Assembly: GCA_011390695.1 (NCBI GenBank)
Contig: JAABRW010000082.1
Location: forward strand, 1-5,428
Origin: Desulfotignum sp.
Lineage (GTDB): Bacteria; Desulfobacterota; Desulfobacteria; Desulfobacterales; Desulfobacteraceae
DNA length: 5,428 nt
Direction of reading: 5' to 3'
In this document: positions 1 through 4,782 of the stretch, in pieces
How the letters are laid out: the number at the start of each line of letters is the position of its first letter
How positions within the stretch are numbered: the stretch's first letter is position 1
Position numbers and translations under genes: made by a program
The notes under the pieces: generated by a model
Databases searched by the model: none
What the model was told of the DNA's origin: nothing
What the model saw: the letters and a program-made list of their open reading frames with translations, nothing else

Positions 1-1678
1 TTTCTCCTGTAAGAGAATAGTTGTTCCTTTTAAAATAGAGGATATCGGAAGTATATCCGGATATATATCTGTGGGCAAACTGAATATTCAGATAGATATC
101 AGATCTGGTGGTATAATCTGCACCCAGCACATAGGTGAATGTCGGATGCGTTGATGATGTGAGCGATGCGGTGAGCAAAGACTGGTTTTCATACCATGCA
201 GCCTCGCCGCGAACCCCGAAATCAGACAGGATGGTTTCAAATTCATATCCCAGAACATGGGTTCTCTGGAACTGTACCGCAATATTTTCATTGGTGAAAA
301 CAGCGGTGTCCAGGACTGTATTCAGGTCTTCCCGGTTCAGACTGCCGTCAACACGGATATTTTTAACCGGAAAACTTTTAAAATAGGGTATGTCTTCGGT
401 TGTATGGTGCCAGGAGATACCCATGTCCCAGTTTTTGATTGTTGTGGTAAACCGCAGACCAAATTCTGTCTCATTATCCGGGTCTTGTTCATCTACAGCC
501 ATGCGGTCAAAATAATTTTTTATATTTTCCGGAACCCGAGATGCACTGATTTCTTTTTTTATATGAGGGAAAACCGCCCAGTCGGTACCAAAATAATCAA
601 GTTCAGATTTTTCGAAAAAAGGGATGAAAATTCCCTCCAGGGTAAATGTATCAAAAAGAAGCTTAAGGTTCGCCATCCATACCGGCTGTTTTGTTTCTTC
701 ATAATCGGGGAGAATGAATTCTCTTGCATCCGTGGGATTGATTGTGTCCACAGGGCTGATCTGATCGGCTTTGCCCCATCGGACAATCTTTTTGCCCAAT
801 GAAAAATCAATGAAGTTGTTGTTATAGGAAAAAAATGCTTCATGCAGATCCAGGTCATAATCATCGGTTTCATTGTCATTGCCAAAATACAGATAATCAG
901 ACAATGCAGAAATTTTGAAAGATTTTTTGTATCTGGATTCTATCAGGATACGGTTTTTAAAATGGGTATGGTTTTCGATGTGTTCATTTTTTTTTGTATC
1001 CATGGATGTTCTGATCTGCACAATACCGGACAGGCGCAGGTCTGATTTTGGTTTTTCAGGATCAGTTTCTTTAAATATCTCTGTGGCAGAAGGATCTTCA
1101 AAAAAAAACAAAGATTCATCTGAATCAGAAGATGTGTTTTTTATCCCTGCAGTTACTGGTTTGTCATATTGCCTTTCTGCCATGAAATCAGCTGGTTCCT
1201 TGTCAGAAGATTCTGTATTTTCAGTATCCGTGGCTTTTGTGGATTTTTTTTGGGTGGAAGCAAAAACAGCAATTTTGAGTGCTGGCTCCCCTGGTCCTGG
1301 TGTCCGGGTTATTTTATATTGATAGGGAGTCTTTTTTGCAATGTGTAGAACAACCCGGACTTTGTCTTTTTGGTTCTGGGCAATAGTGACAGATGTTACA
1401 ATTTGTGCATTTGTTTTTTTGTTGATGTGCACCTCGGGGAGAAAAGCGTCACTAATATCTATTACTATACGTTCAGGTGAATGGAGAACAAATGCATGTG
1501 ATTGAAATGGCCTGGTCAGAGTAACGGCAATGGTTTCTGTTGTAGAATCTTTTTCGAAAGCAAAGGATTTTACCTGGTTTAAAGGCAGACAGAAACTTTT
1601 CTCCGGAGGCAGGAAGCATGCTGTAATGGTAAATATGATGATCATCAGGCAGGTCCTGGCCGTATTTCTCCCTGACAT
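1..1678 (-). CDS. AMIN-domain / DUF1302-like outer-membrane beta-barrel protein, C-terminus cut by window edge
   Basis: An uninterrupted frame of 559 codons runs from ATG at 1678 off the left edge, with AAAGGAG (1691-1685) as ribosome binding site. Residues 1-30 are an export signal: Arg4 and Arg8, then a hydrophobic stretch. Cys21 in I-T-A-C resembles a lipobox, but ordinary signal peptidase cleavage is equally possible. Residues about 36-139 resemble an AMIN domain (core ERIVIDISD at 69-77, KVRVVLHIAKK at 106-116), a fold known from amidases and secretins that binds peptidoglycan or envelope partners. A Ser/Thr/Glu/Asp/Lys-rich linker follows (about 140-212). From about 213 on, alternating aromatic strands suggest an outer-membrane barrel. 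RWGKAD (300-305), SPVD (308-311) and NPTD (314-317) match the pattern of DUF1302-type proteins. It probably follows the LolA-like gene in one operon. Export to the outer membrane is fairly secure; substrate and exact family are not. Confidence 0.75.
   Translation of the reverse strand, partial: MSGRNTARTCLMIIIFTITACFLPPEKSFCLPLNQVKSFAFEKDSTTETIAVTLTRPFQSHAFVLHSPERIVIDISDAFLPEVHINKKTNAQIVTSVTIAQNQKDKVRVVLHIAKKTPYQYKITRTPGPGEPALKIAVFASTQKKSTKATDTENTESSDKEPADFMAERQYDKPVTAGIKNTSSDSDESLFFFEDPSATEIFKETDPEKPKSDLRLSGIVQIRTSMDTKKNEHIENHTHFKNRILIESRYKKSFKISALSDYLYFGNDNETDDYDLDLHEAFFSYNNNFIDFSLGKKIVRWGKADQISPVDTINPTDAREFILPDYEETKQPVWMANLKLLFDTFTLEGIFIPFFEKSELDYFGTDWAVFPHIKKEISASRVPENIKNYFDRMAVDEQDPDNETEFGLRFTTTIKNWDMGISWHHTTEDIPYFKSFPVKNIRVDGSLNREDLNTVLDTAVFTNENIAVQFQRTHVLGYEFETILSDFGVRGEAAWYENQSLLTASLTSSTHPTFTYVLGADYTTRSDIYLNIQFAHRYISGYTSDILYFKRNNYSLTGE
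987..1251. repeat. Three long homopolymer tracts inside the AMIN-barrel gene
   Basis: Plus-strand T9 at 987-995, A9 at 1100-1108 and T8 at 1244-1251 all fall in the region encoding the linker and the first barrel strands. On the coding strand they read as A9, T9 and A8. All three are in frame here, so the gene is intact in this copy. Tracts of this length are prone to slippage in replication or transcription. Whether they vary cannot be seen from one sequence, and AT-rich Lys and Phe codons alone could produce them. Confidence 0.9.
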
Positions 1679-1685
1679 TGCTGTC

Positions 1686-1712
1686 TCCTTTGAAATGGTT
1701 TGTTTCAAAGAA
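1686..1712 (-). promoter_or_regulatory. Hairpin overlapping the Shine-Dalgarno of the AMIN-barrel gene
   Basis: In the minus-strand transcript, TTCTTTGAAA (1712-1703) can pair with TTTCAAAGGA (1695-1686) across the 7-base loop CAAACCA. Eight pairs are perfect (CTTTGAAA/TTTCAAAG), followed by one T-G wobble and one further T-A pair. The 3' arm includes AAAGGA of the AAAGGAG ribosome binding site, and the ATG lies 7 bases beyond the arm. When folded, the stem would hide the ribosome binding site of the downstream gene. No T-run follows, so it is not an ordinary terminator. A regulatory role is inferred from position only; an mRNA processing or stabilising stem between the two genes is an alternative. 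Confidence 0.55.
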
Positions 1713-1730
1713 TGCAAAAAATATGCCGTA

Positions 1731-2513
1731 TTAATAATTCTCCAGACTGTTTCTGGATATATCGGCTTTGTCTATATCGGTATTGTAGGTAATGCTGTCA
1801 ATTTGTATATAGGTATTGTGCTCTCTTTCATGGTCTTCCATGGTAATGACAATTTCTGTCCAGATATTTTGGATTTTTTCAAGCTTCAGTACTTTATAAG
1901 TTTTGATATGATTGCCTTTTTTGTCAAAATATTTTACCAGGACAGGCACCAGGGAATCTTTGGCAATCAGGCTTTGCGTCAGGCTGTACTGGGACTGCAC
2001 TCCCTCTTTGGGCCGGGTTTCCATGGTATGGCAGGCCACTCCGCCAATGGTTTGGGATCCGGTAATCTGGTACGTGTAATCGTCAACCGGGTGACGTTCC
2101 ATGTCTTCATAAGTAAAATCACTGTTTACAAACCGGTGGGATTTCTGGGATGTGACAATCCGCCGGGTTCTTCTCAGTGCGGGCAGATAGATGAATTGTT
2201 CGGTTTCCCACCCTGGTTTTTCAATGGTCAGAAAACCGGTTCCTTCAATATCAGCCGGGGAGGTAAACCTGATAATCTGGCGTTCCAGTGCGTTTTCCTG
2301 TATGCGTTTGCTGATAAACTGGCGGACCCGTTTGTTGTCATTTTTGTCCACAAGCACCATCTGAGAGGTTAAAACACTATTTTCTCCCCGGTCCCGGTGA
2401 AAAATATCTTCAGCCAGTTGTTTTCCTGTAATGGTGTCTGGTTCGGCAGAAGCAGGCATGAAATTAAATAGACAGAACAGACAGGTCCATAAACCCAGGT
2501 GAAAATATTTCAT
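1731..2513 (-). CDS. LolA-like outer-membrane lipoprotein-sorting family protein
   Basis: A complete 260-residue protein starting at ATG 2513, with GAGGA (2523-2519) five bases upstream. Residues 1-23 form a Sec signal peptide ending in A-S-A, so it should be periplasmic. The mature part carries the pattern of the LolA-like family (COG2834/PF17131 type): VLVDKNDNKRVRQF (53-66), RFTSPADIEGTGFL (82-95), FIYLPALRRTRRI (107-119) and SDFTYEDM (131-138). This fold forms an open half-barrel with a hydrophobic cavity and is linked to lipid or lipoprotein movement across the periplasm. True LolA function is not implied. In other bacteria such genes often sit beside DUF1302 or DUF1329 barrels and RND/MMPL transporters. 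Here the barrel-like gene follows by 52 bases on the same strand. No MMPL gene is in view, though one could lie beyond the left edge. The family call is firm, the substrate unknown. Confidence 0.85.
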   Translation of the reverse strand: MKYFHLGLWTCLFCLFNFMPASAEPDTITGKQLAEDIFHRDRGENSVLTSQMVLVDKNDNKRVRQFISKRIQENALERQIIRFTSPADIEGTGFLTIEKPGWETEQFIYLPALRRTRRIVTSQKSHRFVNSDFTYEDMERHPVDDYTYQITGSQTIGGVACHTMETRPKEGVQSQYSLTQSLIAKDSLVPVLVKYFDKKGNHIKTYKVLKLEKIQNIWTEIVITMEDHEREHNTYIQIDSITYNTDIDKADISRNSLENY

Positions 2514-2543
2514 GATCTTCCTCTTTTTTGTTGTGTTGGAAAT

Positions 2544-2553
2544 GGTTGCAACC
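2544..2553. repeat. 10-bp perfect palindrome in the lolA-like leader
   Basis: GGTTGCAACC is a perfect 10-bp palindrome about 30 bases ahead of the start codon of the LolA-like gene. It lies inside the predicted 5' leader. It is short, and no known operator is recognised, so it may be chance. Confidence 0.3.
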
Positions 2554-2565
2554 TGCTTTTGGCTT

Positions 2566-2581
2566 CGTCAAATGTTTGACG
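2566..2581. promoter_or_regulatory. 16-bp operator-like dyad upstream of the LolA-like gene
   Basis: CGTCAAATGTTTGACG consists of 7-bp perfect arms (CGTCAAA/TTTGACG) around a 2-bp centre. It lies 53-68 bases ahead of the LolA-like start codon. It is also about 17-32 bases downstream of the transcription start predicted from the promoter at 2605-2633. Compact dyads of this size are typical of sites for dimeric helix-turn-helix repressors, and this placement would suit a repressor that blocks elongation. The regulator is not known. Confidence 0.5.
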
Positions 2582-2604
2582 CAATCCATATGGAGTTAGT
2601 GTTA

Positions 2605-2633
2605 TTAATATGCAAGATACTGTGTTTTGTCAA
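2605..2633 (-). promoter_or_regulatory. Sigma-70-type promoter for the LolA-like / AMIN-barrel operon
   Basis: On the minus strand TTGACA (2633-2628) is a perfect -35 consensus. It is followed after exactly 17 bases by TATTAA (2610-2605), which matches TATAAT at four of six positions. Transcription would start near 2598 and give a leader of about 85 bases before the LolA-like ATG. That leader contains both the 16-bp dyad and the GGTTGCAACC palindrome. This is a sequence match only. Confidence 0.55.
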
Positions 2634-2703
2634 TTTGAAATTCAGATTCTGCCTGGTGTGGTATTTATTAAAGGGTCTGTTTTCGCTTTTTTCCACAAAA
2701 TCT

Positions 2704-2776
2704 TTTTTGGTCATTTGATCATTATTTTCTTGACAAATTCAGATGGCGTGATAGATTATGAGCAAATGACCAAAAA
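2704..2776. repeat. Long inverted repeat flanking the DUF134 promoter
   Basis: TTTTTGGTCATTTG (2704-2717) and CAAATGACCAAAAA (2763-2776) are a perfect 14-bp inverted repeat. Extending inward, arms 2704-2727 and 2753-2776 match at 21 of 24 positions, around a 25-base centre. Extending outward adds two more pairs and a wobble (2701-2703 with 2777-2779). The centre holds the -35 box and the start of the -10 region. The right arm lies between the predicted transcription start and the start codon, ending at the GGAG ribosome binding site. It could be paired operator half-sites around the promoter. In a read-through transcript from upstream it would instead form a stem masking the ribosome binding site. 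Confidence 0.8.
2730..2757 (+). promoter_or_regulatory. Sigma-70-type promoter for the DUF134-DUF5320 operon
   Basis: TTGACA (2730-2735) is a perfect -35 box. Two partly overlapping -10 candidates follow, each matching four of six positions: TAGATT (2752-2757, 16-base spacer) and GATTAT (2754-2759, 18-base spacer). Transcription would begin near 2765, about 20 bases before the chosen DUF134 start codon. That argues against any start codon at or before 2766. The promoter sits in the middle of the inverted repeat 2704-2776, so a protein bound to the repeat arms would directly affect it. Confidence 0.55.
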
Positions 2777-2786
2777 GGAGAGGCCC

Positions 2787-3155
2787 ATGCCGCGACCCAA
2801 AAGACCCAGATATATAGGCGTTCCACCGCTGGTGACCGAATTTTGGCCCCAAGGGGGTCAGGAAACCGGAGAGGTGATATTGTCCTTTGAGGAATTTGAG
2901 GCTGTACGTCTTATTGATTATGACGGTCTGGACCAGGGGGAGGCAGCCGAAACTATGAACGTTTCCCGGCAGACAGTGGGCAGGATTCTGAGGGCCGGGC
3001 GGTTCAAGCTGTCCAAAACAATTGTGGAATCATGCCGTCTGAAACTGTCAGGCGGATGCTATAAAATAGACGAAAACAGGTCTGGCCGGGGGCGCCGCCG
3101 CCGCCACAGAGGCGGGGGATGCAGAGGGCCTGCCCACGGCAGGTACAACCCGTAA
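2787..3155 (+). CDS. DUF134 / UPF0251 family helix-turn-helix DNA-binding protein
   Basis: A 122-residue protein. The start at 2787 is chosen because GGAG (2777-2780) lies six bases upstream and because the MPRPKRPRYIGVPP opening matches the usual DUF134 N-terminus. An in-frame ATG at 2766 lies at the predicted transcription start and has no ribosome binding site. Residues about 30-48 (VILSFEEFEAVRLIDYDGL) and the helix-turn-helix at about 49-75 (LDQGEAAETMNVSRQTVGR, then ILRAGRFKL) are typical. The fold resembles sigma region 4. The tail (95-122) is strongly basic, with RGRRRRHRGGGC at 101-112; cysteines are at 83, 91 and 112. The tail codons include a CGCCGCC repeat at 3093-3105. It is probably a transcription regulator, possibly of its own operon through the flanking inverted repeat. 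Family members often neighbour iron-molybdenum-cofactor-type or Mrp-type proteins. Ligand and targets are unknown. Confidence 0.88.
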   Translation: MPRPKRPRYIGVPPLVTEFWPQGGQETGEVILSFEEFEAVRLIDYDGLDQGEAAETMNVSRQTVGRILRAGRFKLSKTIVESCRLKLSGGCYKIDENRSGRGRRRRHRGGGCRGPAHGRYNP

Positions 3156-3179
3156 CATAAAATAAAAGGAGGCGTTATC

Positions 3180-3470
3180 ATGCCTGGATTTAACAGAAGA
3201 GGACCAGACAACCAGGGACCCATGACAGGTGGCGGACGCGGTATCTGCACAGGTGCTGTAGATCCTGTCCAGGGGGTTGGCAGAGATTATCCCGTATTTG
3301 GCAGAGGATGGGGCAGAGGATGGGGCCCAAGAGGCTTTGGCGGCAGGGGATTCCGCCGTACAAGCCCGTTGCGGACAGCCCCGGATATCAGTAATGACCT
3401 GCAGGAGCGTGCAAAATGGCTGGAGACGGAATTGGCAACTGTAAAGCAGCAGTTAAGTGACCTGTCTTGA
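3180..3470 (+). CDS. DUF5320-type Gly/Arg-rich small protein with C-terminal coiled coil
   Basis: A 96-residue protein with a near-perfect ribosome binding site, AAAGGAGG (3165-3172), seven bases before ATG 3180. It lies 24 bases after the DUF134 gene and is surely cotranscribed with it. The opening MPGFNRRGPDNQGPMTGGGR and the following GICTG (21-25) are characteristic of DUF5320-type proteins. Residues 41-60 are glycine/arginine/aromatic-rich (GRGWGRGWGPRGFGGRGFRR). Residues about 70-96 (ISNDLQERAKWLETEL onward) look like a short coiled coil that could mediate oligomerisation. There is no signal peptide or membrane segment, so it is probably cytoplasmic. There is one cysteine, Cys23. In related bacteria such proteins occur near DUF134 regulators and iron-sulfur or iron-molybdenum-cofactor-like proteins. 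No biochemical function is established to my knowledge. Confidence 0.82.
   Translation: MPGFNRRGPDNQGPMTGGGRGICTGAVDPVQGVGRDYPVFGRGWGRGWGPRGFGGRGFRRTSPLRTAPDISNDLQERAKWLETELATVKQQLSDLS
3300..3323 (+). repeat. Two tandem 12-bp units in the DUF5320-type gene
   Basis: GGCAGAGGATGG occurs twice in direct succession (3300-3311 and 3312-3323), encoding the doubled G-R-G-W motif. Exact nucleotide identity of both copies suggests a recent duplication, since synonymous Gly and Arg codons could otherwise differ. Length of this segment may vary between strains. Confidence 0.85.
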
Positions 3471-3495
3471 TCCAGTTTTCCCTGTAATGGCAAAA

Positions 3496-3605
3496 CCAAA
3501 ACCAGCGGAAGCTTTGTAAAAAGAAAGCCCTGTTTAAAAAAATCACCGGCAAGCCTAAAGTTTTGTAGTGTAAAGTTACAAAATCAAAGGCCCCGGTGGT
3601 TTTGG
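3496..3605. repeat. Long-range inverted repeat competing with the 3539-3603 hairpin
   Basis: The segment 3496-3516 is complementary to 3585-3605 at 17 of 21 positions. Twelve of 13 outer positions match (CCAAAACCAGCGG against CCGGTGGTTTTGG), followed by three mismatches and then CTTTG/CAAAG. The same right arm (3593-3603) also pairs with 3539-3549. The two structures therefore cannot form together, an arrangement seen in attenuators and riboswitches. No known riboswitch class is recognised. Confidence 0.5.
3539..3603. terminator. Long imperfect hairpin, possibly a bidirectional terminator
   Basis: Arms 3539-3567 and 3577-3603 form about 23 pairs around a 9-base loop. From the outside in these are AAAATCACCGG with CCGGTGGTTTT (ten Watson-Crick pairs and one wobble), GCCT (3553-3556) with AGGC (3588-3591), a G-T wobble (3560/3584), and TTTTGTA (3561-3567) with TACAAAA (3577-3583). 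Small interior loops separate the blocks. The plus strand ends in only T4 (3600-3603). The minus strand reads out through T7 (3542-3536), which makes it look like a stronger terminator for minus-strand transcription. It probably ends the DUF134-DUF5320 transcript, but the interrupted stem also fits a structured leader or small RNA. Confidence 0.45.
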
Positions 3606-3612
3606 TCCCAAA

Positions 3613-3640
3613 TTGAGTATTTTGAGAAGAAGAGAATAAT
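3613..3640 (+). promoter_or_regulatory. Possible promoter for epd
   Basis: TTGAGT (3613-3618) matches the -35 consensus at four of six positions. After 16 bases it is followed by AATAAT (3635-3640), a five-of-six match to the -10 box. Transcription from here would start near 3647 and give a leader of about 120 bases. That leader would contain the small AAATGC/GCATTT stem and the GCTGTGGTATA direct repeat. The area is AT-rich, so chance matches are likely. Confidence 0.35.
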
Positions 3641-3689
3641 TTTTTACAAATGCTGTGTAAACCGGCATTTTGCTTAACTTGTCTTTCCT

Positions 3690-3718
3690 GCTGTGGTATA
3701 GGGTCAGGCTGTGGTATA
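3690..3718 (+). repeat. 11-bp direct repeat upstream of epd
   Basis: GCTGTGGTATA is present at 3690-3700 and again, identically, at 3708-3718. The units are 18 bases apart start to start, with a 7-base gap. They end 51 bases before the epd start codon. Two identical sites on the same DNA face or nearly so could bind a regulator. Alternatively the second unit's TATAAA (3715-3720) could serve as a -10 box, although no good -35 box lies at the right distance. Confidence 0.6.
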
Positions 3719-3768
3719 AAATCACATTGGTGAAATACAAAACCCATTGCCAGGCAGGAAAAACAGAC

Positions 3769-4782
3769 ATGACATACAATATTGCAATCAACGGATACGG
3801 CCGCATTGGCCGGTGCGTGGTCCGGGCCTTATACGAATCAGAGCGGTTTTACAAGATGCTTCATCTTTCAGCCATCAATGAACTTGCCTGTTCCGACACC
3901 ATTTTTCATCTCACACGGCATGATTCCACCCATGGCCGGTTTCCTGTAAAGGTTGAAAAAAAAGGAACAAAAATGGCCATCGGCACCGATGTCATTCACC
4001 TGTTACAGGAAAAAAATATTGTCAACCTGCCCTGGAAGGATCTGGCAGTGGATGTGGTCCTGGACTGCACCGGGGTTTACAATGACCGGGAATCCGCCGA
4101 ACTGCATCTGCTGTCCGGAGCCGGAAAGGTAATTTATTCCCACCCTGCCAAAGATGAAATGGATGCCACCATTGTTTACGGGGTTAACCACCACACCCTT
4201 AAAAAAGATCACACCATTATTTCCAATGCATCCTGCACCACCAACTGCCTCATTCCCATTCTGCATGTACTGGATTCCCATCTGGAAATTGAAAGCGGGG
4301 TGACCACCACCATTCATTCAGCCATGCATGACCAGCCGGTGATTGATGCGTATAACAAGGATCTGCGCAAAACACGCTCTGCTCTGCAATCCATTATCCC
4401 GGTTTCCACCTCACTTGCAAAAGGAATTGCCCGGATTCTGCCCCGCATGGCCAACAGGTTTGAGACCCTTGCCATCCGGGTTCCTACTATCAATGTGTCC
4501 ATCATGGATATCACGGTGTCAGTGAACAAAAAGACAGATGCTGATGCGGTAAATGCCCTGCTGATCCATGCCGCTGCAACCAGCCTGTCCGGCATTCTCG
4601 GGGTGAGTGATGAGCAGCTGGTTTCCTGTGATTTCAATCATGACCCCAGATCGGCCATCATTGACCTGTCCCAGACCCGGGTGTCAGGCAGTCACTTGAT
4701 CAAGATCCAGGCCTGGTTTGACAATGAGTGGGCATACGCCAACAGGATGCTGGATACCACCATTGCTGCGCTGGATGCCTGA
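3769..4782 (+). CDS. epd: Erythrose-4-phosphate dehydrogenase-type member of the GAPDH superfamily
   Basis: A full-length 337-residue protein. ATG 3769 is chosen because MTYNIAINGYGRIGR is the standard N-terminus of the family; AGGAA (3756-3760) is a weak ribosome binding site. The Rossmann motif GYGRIGR is at 9-15. Catalytic Cys156 lies in SNASCTTNC (152-160), and His183 in TIHSAMHDQPVIDAY (181-195). Several motifs favour Epd over glycolytic GAPDH: INELA (36-40) instead of the usual N-D, HSAMHDQ instead of the Y-T-x-D-Q form, QSIIPV (207-212), and DFNHDPRSAIID (288-299). Epd oxidises erythrose 4-phosphate to 4-phosphoerythronate with NAD, the first step of the PdxB-dependent vitamin B6 route. 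Some members keep GAPDH activity, so a glycolytic or gluconeogenic role cannot be excluded. The neighbours are not B6 or glycolysis genes. It faces cooC convergently with a 45-base gap. Confidence 0.85.
   Translation: MTYNIAINGYGRIGRCVVRALYESERFYKMLHLSAINELACSDTIFHLTRHDSTHGRFPVKVEKKGTKMAIGTDVIHLLQEKNIVNLPWKDLAVDVVLDCTGVYNDRESAELHLLSGAGKVIYSHPAKDEMDATIVYGVNHHTLKKDHTIISNASCTTNCLIPILHVLDSHLEIESGVTTTIHSAMHDQPVIDAYNKDLRKTRSALQSIIPVSTSLAKGIARILPRMANRFETLAIRVPTINVSIMDITVSVNKKTDADAVNALLIHAAATSLSGILGVSDEQLVSCDFNHDPRSAIIDLSQTRVSGSHLIKIQAWFDNEWAYANRMLDTTIAALDA

Larger units (their letters stand above)
3471..3768. other. Structured intergenic region between the DUF5320 gene and epd
   Basis: No convincing coding sequence lies in these 298 bases. 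The region holds a long imperfect hairpin (3539-3603), an upstream segment able to pair with its right arm (3496-3516), a weak promoter match (3613-3640), a small stem (AAATGC 3648-3653 with GCATTT 3665-3670) and an 11-bp direct repeat (3690-3718). No compact terminator with a long T-run follows the DUF5320 stop codon at once. The long hairpin is therefore the best candidate for ending that operon. Confidence 0.6.

Noticed and set aside
257..802. 181-codon plus-strand frame, with neighbouring frames at 135-386 and 915-1322
   Set aside because: All are shadows of the continuous 559-codon minus-strand gene; none has a good ribosome binding site or a recognisable protein pattern.
1530..2372. 280-codon open frame on the plus strand
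   Set aside because: It lies antisense to the LolA-like gene and the start of the AMIN-barrel gene, which have strong motifs, signal peptides and ribosome binding sites. The plus-strand product shows no recognisable family pattern.
2610..2786. N-terminal extension of the DUF134 protein from an upstream ATG
   Set aside because: The extra residues are not part of the family, would cross the promoter and inverted repeat, and lack a ribosome binding site. The start at 2787 fits the family N-terminus.
3059..3250. Minus-strand frames over the DUF134 and DUF5320 genes (also 3287-3499 and 3388-3747)
   Set aside because: They are proline-rich mirror images of Gly/Arg-rich coding sequence or cover intergenic DNA, and show no protein family pattern.
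3690..3720. Sigma-54 promoter in the GCTGTGGTATA repeat
   Set aside because: The required GG and GC dinucleotides at -24/-12 spacing are not present.
3670..3768. N-terminal extension of the Epd protein
   Set aside because: The family begins right at the M-T-Y-N-I-A-I-N-G segment. The upstream 33 residues look like translated intergenic DNA and cover the direct repeat.
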